Positions 41,683-50,695 of a stretch of 64,000 nt of DNA are shown here, piece by piece. A model generated the notes under the pieces. That model was not told the DNA's origin. It worked only from the letters and a program-made list of their open reading frames with translations, and searched no databases. Numbering within the stretch: the first letter of the stretch is position 1; the number at the start of each line of letters is the position of its first letter. The position numbers and the translations under genes were made by a program. This DNA comes from Tenacibaculum sp. (GTDB lineage: Bacteria; Bacteroidota; Bacteroidia; Flavobacteriales; Flavobacteriaceae). The stretch lies in NCBI GenBank assembly GCA_022448525.1, contig JAKVCX010000001.1:422734-486733 (forward strand), written 5' to 3'.

Positions 41683-42438
41683 TTGAAAAAAATCCAACAT
41701 CCATATCAAATCTCTAGCTCCGACAAAAGAGATGACATACGAATTCTTCCATTCGTAAAAAATGGAGTTGAGTATAATTATTGTTTTGTCTTACTTAATC
41801 CATTTTATAAGAGAAAACAAAGGTTTAATAACTTTCAAAAGGAGAAACCAAATTGGATTGAAGGATCGAAATCGGAGATTTTGAATGATTATGACAAATA
41901 CTATTGGACGGATTTTATTAATCAAAGCGGGATATCAGATATTAAGGAAATATTTCATTGTCTTTATGTTTCAGACCATAACTACATAGAAAGATTTCAA
42001 AAAGTTAAAAAACAAGTTTGGGAAGCTTTCAAAAAGATAATTAATGAAAACCAATTAATCTCGAGTTCAGATAGTCACATATCTATTTTATTAATAAATG
42101 AAATTCTAGCCGCTCTCATAAAAATGGGATATGATAGTTTAGCCCTTTATGATATTTTTGATGAGAATTTTGAATTTACAAAAACATCCAAATTGATAGA
42201 ATCGGAAATCGAATTTCCAAGTGAATTTCGACTCCTAACAAATGATCGTAAATTATTATTCTATCAGGAATATGAGCATTACGAAACATTTATTTACTCA
42301 ACAGATTTAAAACTTTTAGAATACTTTTTAGAATTAACCGAAGTTGAAGGTTTTTTTGCAAACCATCGCACAACACTCTTATGGAGTGAGATAGAATATG
42401 AAGAAAATGACAAAATATTAAGTATAAAGGAAGATTAA
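41683..42438 (+). CDS. Hypothetical cytoplasmic protein
   Basis: 251 aa from TTG 41683. Soluble, rich in Tyr/Phe/Glu. Blocks include YNYCFVLLNPFYKRKQRFNNF, KYYWTDFINQSG and FLLTNDRKLLFYQEYEHYETF-like strands. The pattern suggests an immunity protein but I assign no family. It is bordered by decayed repeats. Confidence 0.7.
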   Translation: MKKIQHPYQISSSDKRDDIRILPFVKNGVEYNYCFVLLNPFYKRKQRFNNFQKEKPNWIEGSKSEILNDYDKYYWTDFINQSGISDIKEIFHCLYVSDHNYIERFQKVKKQVWEAFKKIINENQLISSSDSHISILLINEILAALIKMGYDSLALYDIFDENFEFTKTSKLIESEIEFPSEFRLLTNDRKLLFYQEYEHYETFIYSTDLKLLEYFLELTEVEGFFANHRTTLLWSEIEYEENDKILSIKED

Positions 42439-42446
42439 AAACGAAT

Positions 42447-42575
42447 TATAATAATGCATATAATTAACTCTTTATGAATTTCCTAAGTGGGAATTCAAAC
42501 TTAATAATTATCTTACCACAATAACGGAAAAGAATTCGCGTCCTTTTCCTGTAAAAAACATTAACAAATACGCTA
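42447..42575 (+). repeat. attC remnant (type A)
   Basis: ATATAATTAACTC, GAATTTCC/GGGAATTC, AATTATCTTACC, TCGCGTCCTTTTCC are recognisable. Several stem bases are changed and the terminal core reads GCTATTC. Confidence 0.7.
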
Positions 42576-42590
42576 TTCCTGATTAGATAA

Positions 42591-43349
42591 ATGAAATATA
42601 TCATTCTAGTATTTACTGTCTTTTTTTTCTCTTGCCAACAAAAGACAAATTCTTATAGGAAAACTATAGAAATAGATATCAAGCCAGATAAAGAATTAAT
42701 AAATAAAAAATATAAGCCAGTACCTGGAAAAGATAGTATTTTTCTAAGAGTCAATGATCTAGTTGATAAGGTTATTGAATTCCAAGCATTAACTCCTGAA
42801 CGACTACAATGGTCTGAACATAAATTAAAGGACAACCCTCCAAGACTTTATTTGTTTCAACAAATCAAAGCGCTTTTAAAAATCCTATTCAAAAATCAAG
42901 ACTTATCAATTGAACAGTTTATAAATGGAGATTTTATTCAAGAAAATGAATCAAATACATTCGATAGTCTAAATAAAAATATTATTGAAAATTATGATTA
43001 CAAAGAATCTGATCATTATGAACGTGCTGTAAAGAATTTTAATAGATTCAAAAGTAACTCAGACATAAAAAAAATCTTTGCCTTTCATTTTAAATTTATT
43101 CTAGAATTAGAAAATTTAAGCAATTTCAATACTGGAATGATTGGATCAGGAAGACTGACTAATCACTACGCTTATTCTATGATTAGAGACGTTACAAACT
43201 CAATTGACCAAGAAAAAATTAATAATATTAGAAACGAAATTAACTATATAATAGACAAAGATCAACGTACATTTAGTATGTTAGAACTCGTTGAAAATTA
43301 TGGATATCCTGACTTAGATCTGGAGGATGTTAATTTGGATTGGTATTAA
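42591..43349 (+). CDS. Lipoprotein
   Basis: 252 aa. Lipobox FFSC then QQKTNSYRK. The mature part is mostly helical and charged (NRFKSNSDIKKIFAFHFKFILELENLSNF). No family recognised. ATG 42591 follows the attC remnant by 15 bases, keeping the cassette geometry. Confidence 0.75.
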   Translation: MKYIILVFTVFFFSCQQKTNSYRKTIEIDIKPDKELINKKYKPVPGKDSIFLRVNDLVDKVIEFQALTPERLQWSEHKLKDNPPRLYLFQQIKALLKILFKNQDLSIEQFINGDFIQENESNTFDSLNKNIIENYDYKESDHYERAVKNFNRFKSNSDIKKIFAFHFKFILELENLSNFNTGMIGSGRLTNHYAYSMIRDVTNSIDQEKINNIRNEINYIIDKDQRTFSMLELVENYGYPDLDLEDVNLDWY

Positions 43350-43351
43350 TA

Positions 43352-43421
43352 AATTAGGTACAATACAATATATAAAATCTTAGTCTCTTATCAGCAGGCT
43401 AAAATTCATGTACTAAACGTT
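43352..43421 (+). repeat. attC remnant
   Basis: ATATATAAAATCTTAG followed by a short tract and core GTTAGCACAC (43419). Most of the body is gone. Confidence 0.5.
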
Positions 43422-43430
43422 AGCACACTT

Positions 43431-44033
43431 TTGAGAAAAGCATTCTACATATCCACTATTCTTTTGATTTTAAGTTGTAAAAATAAACCGATTGAAATCC
43501 GATACTATCCTACGGACAGACCATTCTCTAATGAAACATCAGAATTAATTGGACTCGATACGACCAAATTAAATTTTAGACAATTAACAAACAAAGTTGG
43601 AACCTTCTATAAAAATTATGGAAAATTAGTTGTAGAATTCAACGATGGGAAATTAAAAAAACGAGTTACACCTTACGTGTATGACGGCGGGTTACTAAAA
43701 TACAAAAATGTTCTCGAAATAAAATCAGACTCAATTTTAATCGACGATGGCTATTCAATTAACGAATTAAAAAGAATTCTAAAGAGGCACTATTTGAACA
43801 AAGGAGAAATTCCCTACTATTCTGATTCGCCTAAAAAAGCACTTGTTGAAGTTACCCTCGACACCATAAAAACAGGAAAGGAACTTAAAGACGTTCTTAT
43901 TAAATTGACTCGGACATTCGACGAAATTAAAACGGAAATAAACGATACTATAGAATTGAGGGTTTTCTTTGATTATTTCAGACAAATCCCTCCACCTCCA
44001 CCACCTCCGAAAATGGAAGTTGATAATGAATAG
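43431..44033 (+). CDS. Lipoprotein
   Basis: 200 aa from TTG 43431. Lipobox LILSC. The end is a Pro-rich tail (QIPPPPPPPKMEVDNE). The middle (PKKALVEVTLDTIKTGKELKDVLIKL) looks like a small alpha-beta domain. No family recognised. Confidence 0.72.
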   Translation: MRKAFYISTILLILSCKNKPIEIRYYPTDRPFSNETSELIGLDTTKLNFRQLTNKVGTFYKNYGKLVVEFNDGKLKKRVTPYVYDGGLLKYKNVLEIKSDSILIDDGYSINELKRILKRHYLNKGEIPYYSDSPKKALVEVTLDTIKTGKELKDVLIKLTRTFDEIKTEINDTIELRVFFDYFRQIPPPPPPPKMEVDNE

Positions 44034-44038
44034 AAAAC

Positions 44039-44169
44039 GTGTAACATCAATGTGTAGGCGAAATTACAGAAGATCCCATTATCTCCGAAACTACTCAGAA
44101 ATTACTAACTCTTGTTCTTAAACAAAATATTTAACTTTAATCCCGTAACAACAATTTTACAAGTAAATT
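44039..44169 (+). repeat. attC remnant (type C)
   Basis: AATGTGTAGGCG...AATTACT...AACTTTAATCCCGTAAC of type C is visible. Arm GTGTAAC matches the start GTTAGCACAC except for three lost bases. The right core is ATTGTATGC. Confidence 0.6.
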
Positions 44170-44200
44170 GTATGCTAATTAAAAAACCTAGAGAATTAGA

Positions 44201-44890
44201 ATGAAAATTAAAAACTTAAAGAAATATACTTATGAATTTTTGTCTGTCTTTTTTGCTGTTACATTTGCGTTCTTATTGGACAGATGGAATCAAAACAATA
44301 ATGAAAGATTAACCGAAAAAACAATCTTGACTGAAATTTATAATGGACTGGAAAGAGATAGTATTGATTTGCACAATGATGAAAAATCGATTAAATACAA
44401 TTTAAAAGCCATTAATTATTTTAGAAAAATTGTTGACAATATTGAAGTGGATAATGATTCTTTGGCTACTTATTATTTCTTTCTAACGAGAGATTTTGTA
44501 ACTGTTCAAAATACTTCAGGCTATGAAACTTTAAAATCAGTAGGATTGGAAATAATTGAAAACGATTCATTAAGAAAAACAATAATCGATTTATATGAAG
44601 TAAGGTACAAATTACATAAAAAATTTACCGAAGAATATGATGAGAATAAATACATGAGAAACTACTTCGAGAAAATCAATAATTCAATTTCCCCAAACTT
44701 TAATTATGATACAACAGGAAATATCGTTGGTATAAAACAGCCTCTAAATCTAAATGAGAAAGAAAAGAATTTAATTAAAAGCTATTTGTGGAGATTACAA
44801 ATTAATAGGCTGGATAGAGAAAGTGCGATAAAAGGAAATAAAAATAAAATTGGAGATATAAGACAATTTATTAAAAGAAATATTAAATAA
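44201..44890 (+). CDS. Membrane-anchored protein of a DUF6090-like type
   Basis: 229 aa. One N-terminal membrane helix (YEFLSVFFAVTFAFLLDRW, 11-29) is followed by a long helical domain. The opening helix plus RWNQNNNERLTEKTILTEI recalls the DUF6090-type proteins frequent in Bacteroidota. Function unknown. Orientation of the domain is probably periplasmic. Confidence 0.68.
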   Translation: MKIKNLKKYTYEFLSVFFAVTFAFLLDRWNQNNNERLTEKTILTEIYNGLERDSIDLHNDEKSIKYNLKAINYFRKIVDNIEVDNDSLATYYFFLTRDFVTVQNTSGYETLKSVGLEIIENDSLRKTIIDLYEVRYKLHKKFTEEYDENKYMRNYFEKINNSISPNFNYDTTGNIVGIKQPLNLNEKEKNLIKSYLWRLQINRLDRESAIKGNKNKIGDIRQFIKRNIK

Positions 44891-44897
44891 AAACTGT

Positions 44898-44934
44898 TTA
44901 CTACCATGTATAATAACAGTTATACAAATTCGTT
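44898..44934 (+). repeat. Short attC-like site
   Basis: A 37-base site with the perfect hairpin GTATAA/TTATAC and core GTTCGCAAA at 44932. Like site 14 it is a minimal form. Confidence 0.6.
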
Positions 44935-44950
44935 CGCAAAAAGCTGAAAA

Positions 44951-45448
44951 ATGGACATAGAATATTTACCTAATAAAGGATTTATTATTAATTCTGTTCA
45001 AATCTGCTGGAAAGATGAACGGAGTTCTGTTAGAAAAAAAATCGGAAACAAACATAAAGAAGACGATAAAAGAATAGACGTCTCTCATTTTTTTGATGGA
45101 GATGAAAGTATGAATATTCACCAAAAAAGAGATGTTTATGAAAATCTGAATTCAGATAATGATTTGCTGTTTCTCAATTATGACAAGGACGGAAAATTAA
45201 AGGAATTAGAAGTTCATTCTGGTTTTGACATCTTAGTTAACAATATTCGACTTGATTTTGGAAACGAAATTTTATTTTTTTTAAATCAATTTCAAAAAAA
45301 CGGAATGGAACACTTCGAAACCGAAAAAGGAAATTATCTTTTACCGAAATTAAAAATGACTATTGCAGATAGTGAATCAATGGGTGGAAATGGAACAGGA
45401 TTGTCTTATTTTTATGCTACATCTGACATTAGTCATTTAACGGAATGA
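44951..45448 (+). CDS. Hypothetical cytoplasmic protein
   Basis: 165 aa, soluble, with two similar halves of beta-hairpins (YLPNKGFIINSVQICW; LNYDKDGKLKELEVHSGFDI). Possibly an immunity-type protein; no family recognised. The cassette ends still pair (GTTCGCAAA / TTTGCCAAC, one mismatch). Confidence 0.7.
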   Translation: MDIEYLPNKGFIINSVQICWKDERSSVRKKIGNKHKEDDKRIDVSHFFDGDESMNIHQKRDVYENLNSDNDLLFLNYDKDGKLKELEVHSGFDILVNNIRLDFGNEILFFLNQFQKNGMEHFETEKGNYLLPKLKMTIADSESMGGNGTGLSYFYATSDISHLTE

Positions 45449-45457
45449 AAAAAGAAA

Positions 45458-45590
45458 TTTGCCAACATAGTGTATAATTAACTCCGTCTGAATTTCCTCA
45501 CTGGAAATACAATCTTATTAATTATCTTTTCTCTTCAATGGAAAAGGACTTCCCTCCTTTTCCTGCAAAAAAATCATACACGAATACATT
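45458..45590 (+). repeat. attC-like site (type A, altered core)
   Basis: Full-length type A with many substitutions. Left arm TTTGCCAAC; right core is ATTGCGCTT (45588), with A instead of G. Confidence 0.72.
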
Positions 45591-45609
45591 GCGCTTAAAA
45601 CCAAGAAAA

Positions 45610-46161
45610 ATGAATAAATACTTTAAAATAACATATTTAATTCTATTGATTTTACCTTTTACTTTATTTAGTCAAAATGAAATAAAGGAAAAAATAGACA
45701 ATTTAAAATATGTTCAGGATATGCCATATATCTGCGAGGGATTTACGAAATGTGGAGAGGATATTTTTTGGAACGTTGTTAAACTAAAGGAAAAAGGTAT
45801 ACCATTCCTTATCGAAAAGCTGAATGACTCTACTGAAACTAAAGCTAAAGTTATGCTATTTGGCGGAAATCATACCGTTGCTGATATTGCTTATGTAGCT
45901 CTTGAAGAAATAATTCACGGAATACCAACTTTTGAATTACTTGGAACTGAGTTTGACCAAAAGGGCTGTGGATACTGTGAATATTGGTTATTTTTAAGAA
46001 AGGACTATCAAAATAGACTTAATTTTAAACTTGCTGTAAAAAACTGGTATAACAAGAATAAAAATGGTTTAGTTTGGATTTCAAGTAATGAATTTTCAAG
46101 TTGTGATTGTAGTGAAAAAAAACATCCGAATGAAGGTCATTATGAATTAAAAAAAGAGTAA
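45610..46161 (+). CDS. Secreted hypothetical protein
   Basis: 183 aa from ATG 45610. Signal peptide to about LFSQ. Seven Cys in the mature part (ICEGFTKCGE, KGCGYCEYW, SSCDCSE) suggest disulfides or metal binding. ADIAYVALEEIIHGIPTFELLG is a conserved-looking helical motif. No family assigned. Confidence 0.72.
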   Translation: MNKYFKITYLILLILPFTLFSQNEIKEKIDNLKYVQDMPYICEGFTKCGEDIFWNVVKLKEKGIPFLIEKLNDSTETKAKVMLFGGNHTVADIAYVALEEIIHGIPTFELLGTEFDQKGCGYCEYWLFLRKDYQNRLNFKLAVKNWYNKNKNGLVWISSNEFSSCDCSEKKHPNEGHYELKKE

Positions 46162-46166
46162 AATAC

Positions 46167-46297
46167 GAATACACATCAGGATATAAAAAAATTGTTCCCG
46201 TCTCCATAAATCAAAAATTATAGCTAATTTTATATGGTGAAAAATGAATGAAAAATTGCTGCCAAAATTATCACAAATTTTCATACCCAAATATGTT
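46167..46297 (+). repeat. attC remnant (type E)
   Basis: The interior matches site 9 closely (CCATAAATCAAAAATTATA, GAATGAAAAATTGCT, TTTTCATAC). Left arm lost. Right core GTTGTTACT at 46295. Confidence 0.68.
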
Positions 46298-46397
46298 GTT
46301 ACTATATGAAGAAAAGTTTATGAACTTCTTCAATTGGTGTCACTAAAAAGATCATATAAATTCAAAAATAAATTTACAATAATTAAAAAAATAGCTA

Positions 46398-47447
46398 ATG
46401 GAAATAAGAAAATCAGCATTACTTATTCTTATTTTGATAACTCAAAATATTTTTTGTCAGAGTTTTTCTACTACACCAATTGATTGGAATTTACCTGATG
46501 GTGGTGCCGTAGGATATCCAAATGAAACTCTTTATGGTTATAATTTAACTGCTAGTTTTGACTTTAGTGAAGATGTTACATGGTCAACACTTGATATAAA
46601 TGGTGATCAAAAACCCGATTTAGTAGTTACCTCTAAAGATTACTACTCTTTTGATGTCAATAATAATCAGCATTGGAAAGTTTATCTTAATACAGGAGCT
46701 GGTTTTTCTACTTCAGCGATTGAATGGACTTTACCTGATGGTGGTGCTGTAGGATATCCAAACGAAACTCTTTATGGTTATAATTTAACTGTTAGTTTCG
46801 ACTTTAGTGAAGATGTTACATGGTCAACACTCGATATAAATGGTGATAAAAAACCTGATTTAGTTGTTACCTCTAAAGATTACTACTCTTTTGACGTCAA
46901 TAATAATCAGCATTGGAGAGTTTATCTTAATACAGACTCTGGATTTTCTACTGCAGCAATAGAATGCACTTTACCTGATGGTGGTGCTCAAGGCTATCCG
47001 AATGAAACTCTTTATGGTTATAATTTAACTGCTAACTTCGACTTTAGTGAAGATGTTACATGGTCAACATTTGATATAAATGGTGATGAAAAACCTGACT
47101 TAGTAGTTACCTCTAAAGATTACTACTCTTTTGATGTCAATAATAATCAGCATTGGAGAGTTTATCTAAACACAGGCTCTACGCTTGGAACAACTGATTT
47201 AAACAATGGTAGAAATTTAGAAATATTTCCTAACCCAACAGAAGATTTTATTGAAATAAACTTATCAGACTTAAATTTTTCGGATATTATTATTTTCAAT
47301 TCTTTAGGTCAAGTCATTTATCATGAAAACAATATTGAAGAAGATGTTTTCAAATTTGATTTAAGCGCCTTAAATAATGGTGTTTATTTTGTTCAAGTAA
47401 GAATTGAAAACAAGTACATAAAGACTGCTAAAGTAATTAAAAAGTAA
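46398..47447 (+). CDS. Secreted FG-GAP-like repeat protein with T9SS tail
   Basis: 349 aa. Signal peptide to about NIFCQ. Three near-identical 80-residue repeats follow (DGGAVGYPNETLYGYNLT..., DFSEDVTWSTLDINGD..KPDLVVTSKD), each with an FG-GAP/VCBS-like Asp-rich loop (DINGDQKPDL) likely to bind calcium. A type IX sorting domain (EIFPNPTEDFIEI to KVIKK) closes it. It should be exported to the surface. It lies among decayed cassettes and may have had its own promoter in the 100-base leader. Confidence 0.85.
   Translation: MEIRKSALLILILITQNIFCQSFSTTPIDWNLPDGGAVGYPNETLYGYNLTASFDFSEDVTWSTLDINGDQKPDLVVTSKDYYSFDVNNNQHWKVYLNTGAGFSTSAIEWTLPDGGAVGYPNETLYGYNLTVSFDFSEDVTWSTLDINGDKKPDLVVTSKDYYSFDVNNNQHWRVYLNTDSGFSTAAIECTLPDGGAQGYPNETLYGYNLTANFDFSEDVTWSTFDINGDEKPDLVVTSKDYYSFDVNNNQHWRVYLNTGSTLGTTDLNNGRNLEIFPNPTEDFIEINLSDLNFSDIIIFNSLGQVIYHENNIEEDVFKFDLSALNNGVYFVQVRIENKYIKTAKVIKK
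46461..47180 (+). repeat. Three tandem 240-bp coding repeats
   Basis: Units 46461-46700, 46701-46940 and 46941-47180 are nearly identical at DNA level, pointing to recent tandem duplication inside the T9SS protein gene. Confidence 0.9.
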
Positions 47448-47489
47448 ATTATGATGAATTTCACTTTTTATAGCGGAACTTATATCTAT

Positions 47490-47545
47490 TAAATAAAGTG
47501 TATTATACACATCAAAATATAAAATGCATGTTACAAATACCTTTG
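47490..47545 (+). repeat. attC remnant
   Basis: Palindrome GTGTATTATACAC (47497-47509), then ACAAATACCTTTG where the core GTT has become CTT. Confidence 0.5.
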
Positions 47546-47560
47546 TAAAATATTTAAAAA

Positions 47561-47962
47561 ATGATAGAGAAGGAAAATAGAATGATTAAGTTAGTGAATG
47601 ATTATGAAGATGGGAAAATTTCACTTGACAAAACAATAGAAGAGTTTAATAAATTATCTAATAGAAAAATTGATTCATACATTCTGGATAATTATTGGAG
47701 ATCAGAAGATCTTGAAAATTTTGTTTCTAGATTTGCAATTGACGAAATTGAGAATTGGAAAGAAATAGATGATTCTAAGGCGATTAAATTAATTGACGAA
47801 ATAAAGAATAATCCCGGTAATATAGCCGTAGAGGAACGAAATATAGTAGCACTCGAAAAAAGATATGCAAAACCTGAGGGTTCACTACAAGGATTTGTGC
47901 ACGAAGAAGATTCAACTAAGATTTTAGATTTTTTAAAGACAGATAATGTAATACGTTTATAA
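47561..47962 (+). CDS. Hypothetical small protein
   Basis: 133 aa, soluble, helical and strongly charged (RMIKLVNDYEDGKISLDKTIEEFNKL; WRSEDLENFVSRFAIDEIENWKEID). It resembles small immunity or regulatory helix bundles; no family recognised. Confidence 0.72.
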   Translation: MIEKENRMIKLVNDYEDGKISLDKTIEEFNKLSNRKIDSYILDNYWRSEDLENFVSRFAIDEIENWKEIDDSKAIKLIDEIKNNPGNIAVEERNIVALEKRYAKPEGSLQGFVHEEDSTKILDFLKTDNVIRL

Positions 47963-47966
47963 AAAC

Positions 47967-48010
47967 ACTTTACTACAATGTACATAATTAATTGTGCCTA
48001 AATTCACTAT
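47967..48010 (+). repeat. attC remnant (left end only)
   Basis: TTTACTACAATGTACATAATTAATTGTG is the left arm of a site. The rest is missing and the next gene begins inside it. Confidence 0.55.
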
Positions 48011-48333
48011 CATTAAAATGTTCTGATTTAAAAAACGGAATATTTGAATTAAAGTCTGATACCGGAACAACAATAATTGAAAGAATAGGAAATACACAGA
48101 TTGCAAAAAAAGGCGGATTGAATTATTACTCTGATGTGGAATGGATAACGGACTGTAAGTATGAGTTAAAAAATCATCGAAATCATAATGGAGAATTTGA
48201 AAAAGATGAATTGAACATCGTTTATACAGTTGAAATAATTAAAATAATGAGAGATTCTGTGAGAATTAAGACAAGTGTAAATTATTCTGATAAATGTCTT
48301 GAACGAACACTGAAAATAATTGAAATAAAATAA
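47992..48333 (+). pseudogene. Truncated small exported-protein gene fused to an attC fragment
   Basis: 113 codons from TTG 47992, a codon of the attC fragment. The conserved part (CSDLKNGIFELKSDTGTTIIERIG..., DVEWITDCKYEL) resembles a small Bacteroidota protein that normally has a signal peptide before the first Cys. Here signal and start codon are gone and no ATG is in frame. Most likely a remnant of a deletion joining attC and gene body. Confidence 0.6.
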
Positions 48334-48336
48334 CTA

Positions 48337-48463
48337 TTGCCAATACAGTAAACAAAGAATTGCTGGCTTTGACTAAACTATGGTTAGTTACTAGTTTACA
48401 TTTTTCTGATTTCTTTCGGAAAATCCAAGCAAACAAATATTCACTTTCCTTATATCAAACGTT
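48337..48463 (+). repeat. attC remnant
   Basis: ATTGCCAATACAG at the left and core GTTATTAACA at 48461 remain. The interior is not alignable to a known type. No gene in this gap. Confidence 0.45.
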
Positions 48464-48492
48464 ATTAACAATTAGTTGAATCCTATTAAAAA

Positions 48493-49182
48493 ATGAAAAT
48501 AAAAAAACTAAAACTATACACTAAAACACTTGAATTAGAAAAAGAATTCTACTCTAAAATATTAGGATTTGAGGTAATTGAAAACTTCTCAAATAGTTTC
48601 ACTTTAAAAGTTGGGTGGAGTGAATTAACCTTTGAAAAATCCCAAAGAGATTGTAAGTATCATTATTGTTTTTTAATACCATCTAACAAATTGACTCAAG
48701 CATTGGAATGGATGCAAAAAAGAGTTCAAATTATTGACTTAGAAAACGGAAAAAAAACTCAAAGGTTTGAAAGTTGGAATGCTGACTCGTTTTATTTCTA
48801 TGATGCTAGTGGAAATATTGTAGAATTTATTGTTAGATACGAATTAGAAAATCACGAATATTCAGATTTTAAAATTTCAGATGTACTATGCGTGAATGAA
48901 ATTGGCATGCCAACTAAAGACGTAGTAAACCTAAATAATCAACTTCAAGATAATTTTGGTACTGAATTTTGGAAAGGAGACCCGCAAAGATTTGGAACAA
49001 ATGGCTCACAGGAAGGTTTATTTTTATTACCAAATTACAATATAAAAGAGATTTGGTTTCCTACTTCAATTAAAATAAAACCAGAACCTTTTAGTGCTGT
49101 TATTATTAATAATGGGAAAAAATATTTTATGGAATATAAAAACGAAGAATTAATTACTCCTAACAACAAAGCACATAATTAA
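48493..49182 (+). CDS. VOC/glyoxalase-like protein
   Basis: 229 aa, cytoplasmic. Two VOC-type units are visible: KLYTKTLELEKEFYSKILGFEV (6-27) with FYFYDASGNIVEFI (~98), and the weaker GMPTKDVVNLNNQLQDNF with a C-terminal strand. This is the arrangement of glyoxalase/bleomycin-resistance-like dioxygenase proteins. Substrate unknown. The last residues (NNKAHN) and stop come from an attC remnant. Confidence 0.78.
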   Translation: MKIKKLKLYTKTLELEKEFYSKILGFEVIENFSNSFTLKVGWSELTFEKSQRDCKYHYCFLIPSNKLTQALEWMQKRVQIIDLENGKKTQRFESWNADSFYFYDASGNIVEFIVRYELENHEYSDFKISDVLCVNEIGMPTKDVVNLNNQLQDNFGTEFWKGDPQRFGTNGSQEGLFLLPNYNIKEIWFPTSIKIKPEPFSAVIINNGKKYFMEYKNEELITPNNKAHN

Positions 49183-49222
49183 TTATATTACCACAACACC
49201 AAAAAAATATACACAAACAGTT
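49158..49222 (+). repeat. attC remnant (type A, interior deleted)
   Basis: AACAACAAAGCACATAATTAATTAT at the left and ATACACAAACAGTT at the right are fused; the hairpins are gone. Core GTTACCTTC at 49220. Confidence 0.6.
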
Positions 49223-49238
49223 ACCTTCAAGCTAAAAA

Positions 49239-49934
49239 ATGAAAGCCTTAAAACATACACTGATAGTGTTCATTTTATTTCTGTCTTCTTGCAATAAAAC
49301 AACGAAAAAGGAAAAACCTCTATTGAATTCCGATTCAATTAACCAGTTTAAACTTAAAAGAGAAGAACAACTAAAAAATGATTACTCAACCGCTGCTAAA
49401 CTCTTTGCTGAAGAAATTTTAAGAGATAATATTAGAACTCACGAATTTGATTTGACGAAACTTGAAAAACCTAATTATTTACGAATTTTCAAATCTAACG
49501 GACTTAAAAAAATAATTGCTTATTCAAATAAAAATTATCCTCAAAAATCTGAACCTAGTTATTATAAACATTTTACTCTTTTTGTAGCAACATTTGACAA
49601 TCAAAAAAGTGCTAAATTAACTTTTGAGCGAATTAAATCTGATTCAAAATATGGACTTACAGATGACTGGAGTAACCTCAAAAATGAAACTTTGGAACGA
49701 GTAAAGGCATTGGCTGTTGGTGCAAAACCTGGCGGAATGATAATTCAAATTGGAACACAAATTTTTAGTTTAGTCGAGACTTGTGGAGAAGTTCCTTTTG
49801 GAGCAAATTGGATTGAATATGAAAATCGACTCTTGAAATATTTAACAAGAAGCGGAAATGAAGAATTTGAAATTCTAAACGCAGATTGTGGAAATGATAG
49901 ATATCGATATAAAAAAACAAAAGCCAGAAGATAA
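49239..49934 (+). CDS. Lipoprotein, paralogue of cassette 16
   Basis: 231 aa. Lipobox LSSC. It shares the ordered blocks DNIRTHEFDLTKLEKP, LFVATFDNQKSAKLTF, GAKPGGMIIQIGTQIF and GANWIEYENRLLKYL with the protein at 15636, 33 kb closer to the integrase. The end arm (GAAGATAAT) is a mutated partner of the start GTTACCTTC, so this copy is in an older, decaying cassette. Function unknown. Confidence 0.82.
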   Translation: MKALKHTLIVFILFLSSCNKTTKKEKPLLNSDSINQFKLKREEQLKNDYSTAAKLFAEEILRDNIRTHEFDLTKLEKPNYLRIFKSNGLKKIIAYSNKNYPQKSEPSYYKHFTLFVATFDNQKSAKLTFERIKSDSKYGLTDDWSNLKNETLERVKALAVGAKPGGMIIQIGTQIFSLVETCGEVPFGANWIEYENRLLKYLTRSGNEEFEILNADCGNDRYRYKKTKARR

Positions 49935-50045
49935 TAAAACATATAAATAATTACGACAGAGTTTCCTCAACGGAAATTCAGTGTATTTAATAGTTTCACT
50001 GCAAATCGAGTCCTTTTGCCACGAAAAATCATTCACAAATACGTT
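49924..50045 (+). repeat. attC remnant (type A)
   Basis: TTTCCTCAACGGAAATTC hairpin, CGAGTCCTTTTGCC and CATTCACAAATACGTT are present; the left stem is eroded. Core GTTGTGTAT at 50043. Confidence 0.65.
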
Positions 50046-50084
50046 GTGTATCATTTTAAAAATGCACAGAACAATAAATAATAT

Positions 50085-50573
50085 ATGTCTGAAAATCAAT
50101 TTTGGGGAATACTTGCAATCGTATTTATAATTTATATCGTTTTAATAATTCTTTCAGAAAGAAAAAAAAGTAATATTAGAGATAAAATTATTGAAAAATA
50201 TGACTTCGAGAGTAATGGATTTAAAGCAATAAAAGCGAAAAAAAACTATGTAAGAAAATCAAAGAATGGATTTGAATTTATCTGGCTAAATAAAAAAACA
50301 ACTCATTTTACCTTGACTATTGGAATTAATTTCATTCCAACAGTTGAATATAAAAATCGTTCACTTGTAGAAGACTTAAAATTTAATATAGGATTTCATA
50401 AAAGGAATAAGAAAAGTCAATTACTTGGGCAAAAGAATCCAATTTTGATTTCTAAATTTAAAATTAAAAAAGAAAGTGAAATCCCAGACTTTGATGAAAT
50501 ATATAAGTATTTAACTAAAGTTTTGAAAAATGAAAGACTAACTATGATTGCATGTAACAGAATGCCTGATTAA
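50085..50573 (+). CDS. Membrane-anchored small protein
   Basis: 162 aa. One N-terminal helix (ILAIVFIIYIVLIIL) and a cytoplasmic, basic domain with FEFIWLNKKTTHFTLTIGINFIPTVEY. No family recognised. The stop lies in the following attC remnant. Confidence 0.7.
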   Translation: MSENQFWGILAIVFIIYIVLIILSERKKSNIRDKIIEKYDFESNGFKAIKAKKNYVRKSKNGFEFIWLNKKTTHFTLTIGINFIPTVEYKNRSLVEDLKFNIGFHKRNKKSQLLGQKNPILISKFKIKKESEIPDFDEIYKYLTKVLKNERLTMIACNRMPD

Positions 50574-50680
50574 TTGAAGTCGAAATTCTTCAGCGGAAAT
50601 CTAATCTTATTAATTATCTTTCTGCTAAAATGAAAAGAACTTGTGCCTTTTTTCCTCAAAAAATCATATACAAATACGTT
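50574..50680 (+). repeat. attC remnant (type A)
   Basis: GAAATTCTTCAGCGGAAATC and CTTATTAATTATCTTTCTG remain. Right end CATATACAAATACGTT with core GTTGGTAAT at 50678. Confidence 0.65.
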
Positions 50681-50695
50681 GGTAATAATTTAACT

